Position numbers and translations under genes: made by a program
Shown here: piece after piece, positions 31,134 through 39,051 of the stretch
How positions within the stretch are numbered: position 1 is the first letter of the stretch
Layout: each line of letters begins with the position of its first letter
IMG/VR virus record: IMGVR_UViG_3300031692_000001
Span: 1-64,000 of that record
Origin: a virus
Length of the DNA stretch: 64,000 bases
Direction: 5' to 3' (one strand)
The notes under the pieces: generated by a model
Told to the model about the DNA's origin: nothing
Seen by the model: the letters and a program-made list of their open reading frames with translations, nothing else
Database searches by the model: none

Positions 31134-31805
31134 TCACTTTCCTCCCTTATTATGAAATGGTATCATCTTCCTTCCCTCCTGGGTTAGGCCATTCTTCCTA
31201 TTGAATATGTCTTCAATCCTTTTCCGGGACTCTTCTGGTAAGCTACTCCCCCCTTCTTTTCGATAGACATTAAACACATATTCCCACAAGGTCCGCAAGG
31301 ATTCCGATCTTACTCCTAATTTATATTCAACTACTTTTACCCCTTCTTTCCACTTCTCCTCTATCCCATCAATAACAACAATCAAATCTTTATCTATCTC
31401 ATCCAGTTCCTTTCTCTTCCCATCTTCGTGATAAAAATCACTTACCTTATAGAATGCTCTTTTATAATATGTGTCCAAAAGAAGTACTTCTAAACGCTCC
31501 CTATAGGGCTTGATAATAACTTCCATAAACCTCTTAATAGCTTCCTGTATTCTATCCCTGGACATAATCTCTGATGCTCTGCTATCAGCTATAGCATTAG
31601 TTTTTCCTTTATACCCGGCTTCATAATACGCCTTTCTTTGGTTAAATCCATTGGTACAATAGCCCGCTACATATCTAAACTCGCGTCCGTTAAGTTGTAG
31701 GTCTGATATATCTAATGGTATTAATTTTTTTGCTTCCGGTAAGGATAATATGTCTTTTTTCTTCTTTTTCTTAGGTTTTTTCTTTTCTATAGGGAGGTTT
31801 TCCAA
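31134..31805 (-). CDS. terS: Terminase small subunit
   Basis: 223 residues. A Lys-rich N-terminus, then REFRYVAGYCTNGFNQRKAY and YKGKTNAIADSRASEIMSRD: the DNA-binding helix-turn-helix of Terminase_2-type small subunits. The remaining half is helical for oligomerisation. It recognises the packaging site and hands DNA to TerL, 5 kb downstream. Confidence 0.8.
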   Translation of the reverse strand: MENLPIEKKKPKKKKKKDILSLPEAKKLIPLDISDLQLNGREFRYVAGYCTNGFNQRKAYYEAGYKGKTNAIADSRASEIMSRDRIQEAIKRFMEVIIKPYRERLEVLLLDTYYKRAFYKVSDFYHEDGKRKELDEIDKDLIVVIDGIEEKWKEGVKVVEYKLGVRSESLRTLWEYVFNVYRKEGGSSLPEESRKRIEDIFNRKNGLTQEGRKMIPFHNKGGK

Positions 31806-31851
31806 TGTTTTTACTCCTTTTCTCTCTATTTCTTTTAAATATACTATATTT

Positions 31852-31914
31852 TTATTCTAAAAGATAGTTTTTTCTATATAGGTAAATTAGGTTTTTGCTC
31901 CCTTTACATTTCAT
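31852..31914 (-). CDS. Possible tiny peptide gene
   Basis: 20 codons (MKCKGSKNLIYLYRKNYLLE) with GAGGAG 6 nt before the ATG, the site lying in the end of the preceding gene. Too short to judge. Confidence 0.3.
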   Translation of the reverse strand: MKCKGSKNLIYLYRKNYLLE

Positions 31915-31917
31915 ATT

Positions 31918-32082
31918 TTACTCCTCTTCCTCTTCTTTTACTTCAATCAAATCTTTCCAGTCTCTCCCGTAAGAATCAATCTCTTCTTCTTCTACGTATG
32001 AAATAAATTTTTCCCTTGCTTTTTCCCAGGACTCAGCCTCAACGGAATAATAACCACCCCACGTTACTGTAAATATTGCCAT
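31918..32082 (-). CDS. Small acidic protein
   Basis: 54 residues: AIFTVTWGGYYSVEAESWEK, AREKFISYVEEEEID and an all-Glu end. The alpha-beta start recalls DpnD/PcfM-like proteins such as that at 27867. Acceptable start site with GTAAAACG before it. Unknown. Confidence 0.5.
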   Translation of the reverse strand: MAIFTVTWGGYYSVEAESWEKAREKFISYVEEEEIDSYGRDWKDLIEVKEEEEE

Positions 32083-32086
32083 CGTT

Positions 32087-32302
32087 TTACTCCTTTACCT
32101 TTCCACTCAAATCATAATTAGTCAAATTCCTATCTATTTTTTCATAAAAATATAAAGCAATCGCTATTGTTTCCTTACTATTTATTTTTGTTTCTATCTT
32201 TTTACACATATCATTTAATTCTTTTAATATTTGTTTTTCCTGCCAATATAAACTTCTTCCTTTTATTTTAACAGCTATTTCTTCAATTTCTTCAATTTCC
32301 AT
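32087..32302 (-). CDS. Hypothetical helical protein
   Basis: 71 residues from ATG 32302 (GTGGAGG upstream). Contains GRSLYWQEKQILKEL, similar to QPFCWQEKKILRLL at the start of the initiator at 59088, hinting at a shared helical motif. Role unknown. Confidence 0.55.
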   Translation of the reverse strand: MEIEEIEEIAVKIKGRSLYWQEKQILKELNDMCKKIETKINSKETIAIALYFYEKIDRNLTNYDLSGKVKE

Positions 32303-32379
32303 TTGTATTCCTCCACTTAACCTTTTGCTTAACAATCGGATATTGATTTTTTCCCACTCATATATCCCTTCTCCTTTCA

Positions 32380-32419
32380 TAAAAAGGGAAAGGGCTGAAA
32401 ACTATACAGCCCTTTCCCT
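32380..32419 (-). terminator. Strong intrinsic terminator
   Basis: A perfect 13-bp stem (AGGGAAAGGGCTG 32385-32397 with CAGCCCTTTCCCT 32407-32419) followed on the minus strand by TTTTTATG. It lies after the secreted-protein gene ending at 32461 and before the genes leading to terS. Confidence 0.85.
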
Positions 32420-32460
32420 ATATAATATATATTTTTAGATTATAGTAAAATAAAAACAAT

Positions 32461-32802
32461 CTAACACCTCATTTTATAAGTCGGAGCTTTTACATACATT
32501 ATATTATTCATGTCAGCAGGTCCATTATCACTAACTACCAGATTATTATATTTATTTAAATTTGTATTTCTGTCCAAAGAGTTATTATATTGGACATAAG
32601 AATTTCGATTCACTATATTACTCAAATTGTAATCAAATGAATCTTCCATAATTATATTAGTAGAGACGCCCTCCATATTATTGAAGAGCTTAACCACACC
32701 CATACAATCAATTCCCTCTTCACTATTGACCGTATCTGCTAATAGATTAGCGCTTAATAGCACAAACCCAATCAACAGAATCAGAAAAAGTATTTTTTTC
32801 AT
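32461..32802 (-). CDS. Secreted Asn-rich protein with signal peptide
   Basis: 113 residues. A clear signal peptide (MKKILFLILLIGFVLLSANL) with likely cleavage after NLLA, then a polar, Asn-rich domain with repeated NN and NLNKYNN stretches and Cys at 33 and 113. It resembles a periplasmic or surface protein, such as a superinfection or host-surface factor. It stands last in its operon before the strong terminator, like a moron gene. Confidence 0.55.
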   Translation of the reverse strand: MKKILFLILLIGFVLLSANLLADTVNSEEGIDCMGVVKLFNNMEGVSTNIIMEDSFDYNLSNIVNRNSYVQYNNSLDRNTNLNKYNNLVVSDNGPADMNNIMYVKAPTYKMRC

Positions 32803-32852
32803 ACTCTTTTCCTCCTCTTATTTATATTTCATAACCCATACAGGAAATGTTT

Positions 32853-33053
32853 TTATTCAATTTTCTCAAAAATCCTATTTAACCATTTGGATTCTCTGAT
32901 GGAAATCGTTTCATTTAATCTCCTCTTTTTTTTTGTAATGCTTTTTAAAAATTTTGGTTCTTCTAGGTATAAAAAAACAAGACCCTTTTTCTTCGCTTCC
33001 CATATAGTTTTAATTTTATCGTTCCATTTATCTTTTGTTTCTTGACTTATCAT
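32853..33053 (-). CDS. Hypothetical basic protein
   Basis: 66 residues, basic (KFLKSITKKKRRLNETISIR). No family recognised; possible nucleic acid binder. Confidence 0.5.
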   Translation of the reverse strand: MISQETKDKWNDKIKTIWEAKKKGLVFLYLEEPKFLKSITKKKRRLNETISIRESKWLNRIFEKIE

Positions 33054-33054
33054 T

Positions 33055-33390
33055 TTATAATAATCCCACTAATTTTCTTGCACACTTATAAGAACAAGTT
33101 GGAAATCTTCCTTGCATAACAGCTTCCTCTTCCTTTATTACTTTTTCACATTGTTCACATTCAACAGTCCCATCAAACTCAGTATAAAATTCTTTAATTC
33201 CATTTGAAGGAAATTGTAATTTTGATGGATCATATATATTCCCTTCCTTATCTACACACCACCAATGTTGTTCTTTTCTATCCCAAAGGGGTTCATAATA
33301 ATATCCCCGGACTAAAGTATAATTTTCTTTATCAGCTAATTGTTGAGCCAATTCTTTACAATTACCCCGAAATTCTAAATAATTACTCAT
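33055..33390 (-). CDS. Phage protein with C-terminal zinc site
   Basis: 111 residues. ELAQQLADKENYTLVRGYYY, QHWWCVDKEGNIYDPSKLQF and a C-terminal CEQCEKVIKEEEAV...CSYKC treble clef. The W-W-V-D...IYDPT-QFP pattern recurs in many phage proteins of unknown function. Confidence 0.65.
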   Translation of the reverse strand: MSNYLEFRGNCKELAQQLADKENYTLVRGYYYEPLWDRKEQHWWCVDKEGNIYDPSKLQFPSNGIKEFYTEFDGTVECEQCEKVIKEEEAVMQGRFPTCSYKCARKLVGLL

Positions 33391-33409
33391 TCTCTTTCCT
33401 TTTCAATAG

Positions 33410-33449
33410 ATAGCCAAGGAGGAGGAGTACTACTACCCCCCCCGGCTAT
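33410..33449. other. Hairpin with GGAGG/CCTCC repeats in leader
   Basis: ATAGCC (33410-33415) pairs with GGCTAT (33444-33449); the loop holds GGAGGAGGAG, then TACTACTA and eight C. On the plus strand CTTTTTT follows, so it could stop antisense transcripts. On the minus strand CTCCTCCTCC lies about 25 nt upstream of ATG 33390 and could pair with ribosome binding sites. Confidence 0.45.
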
Positions 33450-33497
33450 ATCTTTTTTAGATTCTTAGAATTAAAGTTTTATAATGGAATCCTCCTA

Positions 33498-33536
33498 TAT
33501 AATTTATTTTCTTACTAAACTGTCAACGACAGTTTA
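33498..33536 (-). promoter_or_regulatory. Consensus promoter inside a 9-bp palindromic operator
   Basis: Minus strand TTGACA (33521-33526), 17 bp, ATTATA (33498-33503). The -35 box lies within the perfect palindrome TAAACTGTC / GACAGTTTA (33516-33536, 3-bp centre). Different from the TTTACT class, so probably read by host RNA polymerase and repressed by a dimeric protein. Drives genes from 33390 leftwards. Confidence 0.55.
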
Positions 33537-33592
33537 AATGATTTTATAAATATTTAAAAGCATAATTAATACTATCTATATGCTCAAATATT

Positions 33593-33655
33593 TTAAAAAG
33601 ATCCTTTTATCTTTTCCCGTTCTTCCTCTGTAATAGAAGGTTTTAATTTCTCCAT
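33593..33655 (-). CDS. Possible tiny peptide gene
   Basis: 20 codons (MEKLKPSITEEEREKIKGSF) starting 7 bp past the previous stop behind AAAGGGG. Weak evidence. Confidence 0.3.
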   Translation of the reverse strand: MEKLKPSITEEEREKIKGSF

Positions 33656-33661
33656 GATTAT

Positions 33662-33850
33662 CTACCCCTTTACTATTTTTTGTAAATCTATTAAGCTAAA
33701 ATTCTCTTGTGTCAATTGGGTACTTAAACAAGAAGGAATTTCAAACCCTACTCTTAACAAAGACTTTGCCATTTTTTGAAGATATAAATATTTCTCTCTC
33801 GGTGTATCCCCCGGTAAAAGTCTAATAATCACCTTTTCATATGATTCCAT
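33662..33850 (-). CDS. Hypothetical protein
   Basis: 62 residues: VIIRLLPGDTPREKYLYLQK, then helices. No family recognised. Confidence 0.5.
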   Translation of the reverse strand: MESYEKVIIRLLPGDTPREKYLYLQKMAKSLLRVGFEIPSCLSTQLTQENFSLIDLQKIVKG

Positions 33851-33873
33851 AGTTCTTTACTCCTTATTTTTCC

Positions 33874-34185
33874 TTAATCATAATATTTTCTTACACACTG
33901 TCTTATAATAGTGTATGCAAAATCAAAAATACCATCTGTTGAATTATTGATAATCATTTCATAAGTAATGCTATCAATAATATTATCTATAATATTTTTG
34001 ATTCCTGTGATTTCTTCTTCATTTCTGTTATTTTCATAACTTTTATCATCTTCAATTGCATATTTGAACATATCAACAATATCTTCATTTGATACTGTTG
34101 TTTTCTCACCATCAAAATAACAAGTATTATTACTATATATTTTCCCGTTGAACTTTGTTATTGCCTTATATTCTTCTCTCTTCAT
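33874..34185 (-). CDS. Hypothetical acidic protein behind phage promoter
   Basis: 103 residues, acidic, helical (NIIDNIIDSITYEMIINNST). Preceded by the promoter-hairpin leader at 34197, hence likely a strongly expressed early product. Unknown. Confidence 0.55.
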   Translation of the reverse strand: MKREEYKAITKFNGKIYSNNTCYFDGEKTTVSNEDIVDMFKYAIEDDKSYENNRNEEEITGIKNIIDNIIDSITYEMIINNSTDGIFDFAYTIIRQCVRKYYD

Positions 34186-34196
34186 AATCTCAATCC

Positions 34197-34285
34197 TCCG
34201 TAAAATTAGTATAAAAGGTTTTCTCTTAACCTCTAATACTAATATACTACCTTTCTTAATAAAAATAAAGTACTTTTTTAAAATA
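34197..34285 (-). promoter_or_regulatory. Phage promoter with operator and hairpin leader (copy 3)
   Basis: TATATT (34241-34246) with a -35 changed to TTTATT (34264-34269) at 17 bp. AAAGTACTTT is shifted by the same change to TAAAGTACTTT. The AGGTTAAGAG...AACCT hairpin and CGGAGG before ATG 34185 are kept. Confidence 0.7.
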
Positions 34286-34297
34286 AATCAATTATTT

Positions 34298-34669
34298 TTA
34301 TATATCATCTTCTTCTAAAGCTCTGGATATTTGGGGAAAAATAAATTGAATAGCTTCTAAAACATGCAAAGCACTCGGCGCTCTTTTCTTTTTATCCAAT
34401 AAATCTAAAAATAGAATACTATATAGTTTCATTTTAGAAGATGTCATTTGATTTTTAAATTTTTTCATATTAAAAAAATATTCTTCTCCTCTCTCTCCCA
34501 TTTTACCAATTCTATAAGTAACAGAAGATTTGCAAAGCTCAGATATTTCCTTAATATCAATTTCATACTTTTCTAATCCCTGATTTAAAGTCAATATGGG
34601 ATTATTTTTTAATTCTTTTATTATTTTATCTATCAATTCTATAGATAATTCACACCATAATCTTTTCAT
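34298..34669 (-). CDS. Hypothetical helical protein
   Basis: 123 residues from ATG 34669 behind AAAGGATAA; a longer frame lies inside the upstream gene. Helical, with KNNPILTLNQGLEKYEIDIK, a possible helix-turn-helix, and APSALHVLEAIQFIFPQI. First gene after the leftward promoter of copy 3 in reverse sense: it ends just upstream of that promoter. Unknown. Confidence 0.55.
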   Translation of the reverse strand: MKRLWCELSIELIDKIIKELKNNPILTLNQGLEKYEIDIKEISELCKSSVTYRIGKMGERGEEYFFNMKKFKNQMTSSKMKLYSILFLDLLDKKKRAPSALHVLEAIQFIFPQISRALEEDDI

Positions 34670-34673
34670 TTTA

Positions 34674-34859
34674 TTATCCTTTATAATGTTTACACCAAAA
34701 TTTTCTGTCTGATAATTGCCCTCCATAAGAACAATATCCATTCTCCTCTTCAAAACAACTCCCGCAATTAAAACCCATTATTGAAGGAATTTTATAATAA
34801 GACCTAAAAAAATTATAAATCTTATTTTTCAATCTCACCCATATTGGTTTTTTCTTCAT
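34674..34859 (-). CDS. Tiny Cys/His zinc protein
   Basis: 61 residues. FNCGSCFEEENGYCSYGGQL then FWCKHYKG: four Cys and His as in short phage proteins that bind zinc or iron-sulphur. The start overlaps the nuclease gene by 4 bp. Confidence 0.6.
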   Translation of the reverse strand: MKKKPIWVRLKNKIYNFFRSYYKIPSIMGFNCGSCFEEENGYCSYGGQLSDRKFWCKHYKG

Positions 34860-35365
34860 TCCCCTTTCTCCTCTCTTTTATTAAATAATTTTTGAAATGT
34901 TTCCCAATACATCATCACTAAAGGTTGTTTAAACGCCTTTTTATTATGAACTATTATCCAATCTGTTTGTGAAATTAAATTATTTTCCACCTGAGCAATA
35001 GTCGAACCTATGGAAAAACCTTCTGTATTTTTGCATTCTATTGTAAAAGGAAATCTCTTCAAAGCCTTTCCCCTCAAAATAACATCAACCCCAGCTTGTC
35101 CCATTTCCCTGGAATGAATAAGACATTGATCATCCTGTTGATCATAGGGAAAGTTTATCATTTCAGATATCTTTTTACATACCCATTTTTGCAATTCCCT
35201 TCCTTTAGCTTTTGCTGATGATGTTTTTATAGGTTTTAAAGCCCTTTTTAATTTTCTCATTATTTTTTTTCTTAATTCACAATTAGGTTTTATAAAAGGA
35301 GGACCAAGAAAAATATTTTGTATATACTCAATCTCCTTTTTTTCTAATATAATGGACTTGGACAT
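34856..35365 (-). CDS. PD-(D/E)XK nuclease, resolvase-like
   Basis: 169 residues. SSAKAKGRELQKWVCKKISE, then HSREMGQAGVDVILRGKALK and FPFTIECKNTEGFSIGSTIA: the acidic residue in VDV and the ECK triad of PD-(D/E)XK nucleases, here of the kind taken for Holliday junction resolvases or VRR-type nucleases in phages. It lies just after the RecA-like gene, which fits branch resolution before packaging. Confidence 0.7.
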   Translation of the reverse strand: MSKSIILEKKEIEYIQNIFLGPPFIKPNCELRKKIMRKLKRALKPIKTSSAKAKGRELQKWVCKKISEMINFPYDQQDDQCLIHSREMGQAGVDVILRGKALKRFPFTIECKNTEGFSIGSTIAQVENNLISQTDWIIVHNKKAFKQPLVMMYWETFQKLFNKREEKGE

Positions 35366-35634
35366 AAAACCTCCTTATCAAATCTCTCCGATATCTCCGT
35401 AACTCCTACAAAAAAGAAAAAATAAATAACCCCTATTTTAATTAAACCTCTATCCACCATAATAGAGAGTTTACTCATAATTAAAATATGATTATTCCCT
35501 TCCGCTCTTAATGACAAATATATTTTCCATACTTCATAAATCTCTTCTTTTGTCACCAATAATGATTCCATTAAAGATGGATTTAATATTTCTTTTTTCG
35601 ATTCGTTTTTATTTCCTGCTCTATCATTTCCCAT
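35344..35634 (-). CDS. Hypothetical small protein with hydrophobic stretch
   Basis: 96 residues, start behind TGAGGGAAAA, overlapping both neighbours (52 and 22 bp). Holds IGVIYFFFFVGVTEISERF, a short hydrophobic segment. Unknown. Confidence 0.5.
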   Translation of the reverse strand: MGNDRAGNKNESKKEILNPSLMESLLVTKEEIYEVWKIYLSLRAEGNNHILIMSKLSIMVDRGLIKIGVIYFFFFVGVTEISERFDKEVLCPSPLY

Positions 35635-36779
35635 TTTTCCCTCACTCTAAGCGTTAATTCTTTTTGGAGTCCTTCTGACTCTATATATTCAATAAGTTCA
35701 TCCCTTGTCCGGGATATCCCAAACTTTTTTACAAATTGATCTTTATAATTTTTTTCAAACCACTCGGCCTGAACTTGTTTTTTATCATCCCCTTTCAGGG
35801 TACTCCTGGAAAACTTATTTTTAAATTCCTCAATTACTCCTATTTCCTCTGCAAACAACCTTAAACTTTTTATGGAGATATTTTCACTCCCTCCTTCCCA
35901 AACTATACTTTGAGATTTTTTCAATAAGTTTAAATCTTCTCCTCTCAAATCAAATAAAAAATCAAGATTAGATCCTATATTGTCCAAACCATAATCAAAC
36001 AAAAGAGAAAAGGAACATTCCCGGAATGGCCTGGGGGTTTTACTTTTTTTTGCATGAGCCTTAACTATTACTCCAACAGCCCTTCCTTTTTTCTTAATTT
36101 TATAATATGAATTCAACCATAAAACTGTATGACAATAAAAATCCATAGCTCTTCCTCCAGCTCTGGATTGAGCTTTAAACATAGAATCTATTTTATCACG
36201 GATTTGAGAAATAATAATTAAAAAACCATTAGACTCTTCAATTAAATCAGCTATGGGAGGAAAAAATTCTTGGCTTAAAAACTTTGCTTTTCCCATCTGA
36301 TAACTACCGTCTTTGAAATCTTTCCCTTTTTTAAAAGAATTATGACGATCATCCCCTCTCTTTTGTAATTCTTTAGAAGTTAATCCATCTAAAGAATCAA
36401 CCACATAAATTCCGAATTCCCCTGGTTTAAGAGATTCAAAAAACATCCGGCAATTACTATAAAGATCCTCTACTGTTTTACTCCGAGTTTGTTTTTTTCT
36501 ATCCAAAGGAAGTATTTCAAAACCATATAAAGATTGAGTATCAAAAGTAAATCCACTTTCACAATTATCAAATTTCCATTTTAATTCCTCTTTTAATTTA
36601 TAACGAGCTGCTGCGAGTATTTCGCAAGCCAAAAAGGTTTTTCCGGAACTTTTATCCCCTACAATATTTATAATTTTTTGAATTGGATACCCATATCCCT
36701 CTCCCCCACCTACAACCAAATCCAATAAATCAGATCCTGAAGATAATCTCATTATTTCATTTTCCTTTTTTTCTTTCAT
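35583..36779 (-). CDS. RecA/UvsX-like recombinase
   Basis: 398 residues from ATG 36779 (GGGAGTAATA upstream), which leaves a normal RecA-type N-terminus. Walker A GDKSSGKT near residue 42, Walker B GIYVVDSLDGLT, then LIIISQIRDKI and QSRAGGRAMDFYCHTVLWLN (L2-like region). The C-terminal 130 residues are charged and helical. It pairs DNA strands in recombination-dependent replication, with the SSB and DNA-binding proteins coded next to it. Confidence 0.85.
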   Translation of the reverse strand: MKEKKENEIMRLSSGSDLLDLVVGGGEGYGYPIQKIINIVGDKSSGKTFLACEILAAARYKLKEELKWKFDNCESGFTFDTQSLYGFEILPLDRKKQTRSKTVEDLYSNCRMFFESLKPGEFGIYVVDSLDGLTSKELQKRGDDRHNSFKKGKDFKDGSYQMGKAKFLSQEFFPPIADLIEESNGFLIIISQIRDKIDSMFKAQSRAGGRAMDFYCHTVLWLNSYYKIKKKGRAVGVIVKAHAKKSKTPRPFRECSFSLLFDYGLDNIGSNLDFLFDLRGEDLNLLKKSQSIVWEGGSENISIKSLRLFAEEIGVIEEFKNKFSRSTLKGDDKKQVQAEWFEKNYKDQFVKKFGISRTRDELIEYIESEGLQKELTLRVREKWEMIEQEIKTNRKKKY

Positions 36780-37137
36780 TATTACTCCCTGTATACTTTT
36801 CATAATATTCATCAAACTCTTCTCTCTTAAAGACCACCGCATTTTTGAATTTTCTCCTTTCAATATTGGAAGAATTTAGAATTCTATAGATTTTAGCTAC
36901 ATGGACATTATATCGGACAGCTGTCTGTTGAACAGTTTCCCATTCTTCCCCTATATTAGCGCTATTCAACCATTTCAAAAGAAAAGGTTTAAAATACCTC
37001 CAATGAACCCCATCCATATCCTTTTCAGCGAATTTGTGAGTCAATCCCGCATATAAAATACCCGGCCGGGAAATATCCCGGCCATTTTCTTTACAAAGTT
37101 CAATTGCTTCTTTTGTTTTAATCCATTCCATTTCCAT
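36757..37137 (-). CDS. Small protein with two helix-turn-helix units
   Basis: 126 residues. Residues 5-40 (WIKTKEAIELCKENG) and 68-115 (WETVQQTAVRYNVHVAKIYR, then FKREEFDEYYEKY) look like two MerR/excisionase-type DNA-binding units. May regulate or load recombination proteins. Overlaps the RecA-like gene by 23 bp. Confidence 0.6.
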   Translation of the reverse strand: MEMEWIKTKEAIELCKENGRDISRPGILYAGLTHKFAEKDMDGVHWRYFKPFLLKWLNSANIGEEWETVQQTAVRYNVHVAKIYRILNSSNIERRKFKNAVVFKREEFDEYYEKYTGSNNERKKGK

Positions 37138-37140
37138 AAT

Positions 37141-38145
37141 TTAATTTTCCTCTGATGCATCTGAACATTCATCCCAAATCTTACAAGTATCACATTCATC
37201 GTGTTTATCGCAATCTTTCCCAAATTTAAAACCTTTTGGGCATTCCTGAGATTTCCCTTTTTTCTTCTCCTCCGGTTCTTCCTTTTTACTAGATTTCTTT
37301 TTTACAAGTTCCTCTTCTTCCGGTTCATCATCATCGTCATCATCCTGTTTTTTCTTCTTCCCCACTTTTTCTTTTTTTACCGTTTTCTCTTCATCATCGT
37401 CATCATCCGGTTCTCCCAAATAAATTGCTTCAATTTCCGTATAGGTAAGAACTTCCATAATTTCATCAAAACTGATAGTATCTTCTACAATATCAACATC
37501 AAACTCCACTTCCCGGTCCTCAAACCTAAAAGATTTAAATTCCAGAAATTCCGACTTTCCCCTATTCCCCAGTATAGGTATAGAAGTCATACTTGCCCGG
37601 AAAGATATCACCTTTCCCTCTTCTATATCCGCAAAATCCAAAGTTTGCTTATCCCCGGATTCACTCCGGGCTTCTTCAATCAATTCTTTTTCAAATAGAT
37701 AATGGGAAGTTGAAAAAACCATTAAACCAGCATCAATATTTCTTTCATTAACAACATTATAAAATACTCTCCGGGATGCCTTAAGAGCTTTGGCTTCCTT
37801 CTCTTTTCCCTTATCAGCAAACTCACTGGAAGCATCACACAAAGGGCATTTTTTACCGTAATTCTTTTTCAGACAAACAACATCCTTGTCCCCAGCTCCA
37901 ACACTTCTATGAACCCAAATATCCATAACATAATCCCAATCACCAATTTCCATATCCCCTAATTTTACCAGAGGATGATTCTTAGATTTCACCACATAAG
38001 GAATAATATTGATTTTATTTTTTCCTTCTTTGGCCTTAAAAAACTTCACATCTGATTTAAAATTAAATACTCCTCCGGTATTACTCCCGGCAGTTTTCTC
38101 ACTATGAGCATATCTTTTACCTAATCCTTTTCTTTTCTTTGCCAT
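37141..38145 (-). CDS. Single-stranded DNA-binding protein (T4 gp32-like)
   Basis: 334 residues. The N-terminal part contains the OB-fold zinc pattern CLKKNYGKKCPLCDASSEF. After residue 245 come long Asp/Glu and Lys runs, then a Cys-rich end (CPKGFKFGKDCDKHDECDTC) and an acidic tip. Acidic tails bring SSB into contact with replication partners. The Cys-rich end is seen in other myovirus gp32-like proteins. Lies before the recombination genes. Confidence 0.8.
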   Translation of the reverse strand: MAKKRKGLGKRYAHSEKTAGSNTGGVFNFKSDVKFFKAKEGKNKINIIPYVVKSKNHPLVKLGDMEIGDWDYVMDIWVHRSVGAGDKDVVCLKKNYGKKCPLCDASSEFADKGKEKEAKALKASRRVFYNVVNERNIDAGLMVFSTSHYLFEKELIEEARSESGDKQTLDFADIEEGKVISFRASMTSIPILGNRGKSEFLEFKSFRFEDREVEFDVDIVEDTISFDEIMEVLTYTEIEAIYLGEPDDDDDEEKTVKKEKVGKKKKQDDDDDDEPEEEELVKKKSSKKEEPEEKKKGKSQECPKGFKFGKDCDKHDECDTCKIWDECSDASEEN

Positions 38146-38149
38146 ACTC

Positions 38150-38755
38150 TTATTTCCCCTCTTTCTTATTTAATTTTTTCCGAGCATCCATAGATGCCTC
38201 TGTATTCCCGTCTTTCCTCACTCCTACAGGTAATGAAAAATAATTATTCCCGTAAAGCTTCACCAAATTATCCAGATCTGCCCGTCTTTGTTGAAATGAT
38301 TCCACCGCTGCTTCCAAATGATAAATAACTTTTTCCACCTGAACCAATTCATCATTTATCTTTACAATAGTTTCATGGGTTGTTAATAAAGCAGTCATGG
38401 AACTGATTGTAATTTTTACTCCTTCCGGAGTAATTCCTTTTTCATTGGTTGTAGATAAAATATCCAATTCTATTTTGGATGAAAAGAATTTTAGTCTATT
38501 TTTTAAAATCCCTTTTTCCGTTTTCATGTCAGCTAACTGAGTTGAATAATAATTATATAAATTGGGTTGATTTTCACATTCATCATCCAACTTATATTTA
38601 TTTATTTTCAACTCGGCTTCTATATCTCTATTTGTCTTTTTTACTTTCTTCTTTTCCTCCTTATTTTCATCTGTCAATTTAAATTTAGATTCAATTGAAT
38701 TATCTTCCAATTCTTCTTTCCCTTCTTTACTTAATCCTTGATCTTTTGTTTCCAT
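38150..38755 (-). CDS. Conserved helical protein linked to SSB
   Basis: 201 residues, helical, with a charged N-terminus and YNYYSTQLADMKTEKGILKN, then VIYHLEAAVESFQQRRADLD. Such proteins are common beside phage SSB genes; possibly a recombination mediator. Function unproven. Confidence 0.6.
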   Translation of the reverse strand: METKDQGLSKEGKEELEDNSIESKFKLTDENKEEKKKVKKTNRDIEAELKINKYKLDDECENQPNLYNYYSTQLADMKTEKGILKNRLKFFSSKIELDILSTTNEKGITPEGVKITISSMTALLTTHETIVKINDELVQVEKVIYHLEAAVESFQQRRADLDNLVKLYGNNYFSLPVGVRKDGNTEASMDARKKLNKKEGK

Positions 38756-38810
38756 AATTTAATTTATTCTCCTATAAAAAAAGTCTTATCCTCACAACGT
38801 AAGGAAAGGA

Positions 38811-39008
38811 TTATAACCATCCTGTTAACATATCTCTTACTTGTTTGGTAATTGCAGTTTTACCCTGCTTGTCCAGATCTTTAAGGCATATTTCAACACC
38901 TTTTTTAATATCCCTATCACTTTCAGCCCCGTCAATAAGAACACACCCCTCATGATCATAACCTAAAGCATCAACCAATAATAATAATGCATCTGTTATT
39001 TTGTCCAT
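38811..39008 (-). CDS. Hypothetical small protein
   Basis: 65 residues, helical, acidic. No family recognised. Confidence 0.5.
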   Translation of the reverse strand: MDKITDALLLLVDALGYDHEGCVLIDGAESDRDIKKGVEICLKDLDKQGKTAITKQVRDMLTGWL

Positions 39009-39051
39009 AATTTCCTCCTATACTATTATAGATTTATATTATCAGAATTTA

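Noticed and set aside
37201-37698. 165-codon open frame on the plus strand opposite the SSB gene
   Set aside because: Antisense to a clear gp32-like gene; its Phe/Leu-rich content is the mirror of the Lys/Glu/Asp-rich SSB and no ribosome site precedes it.
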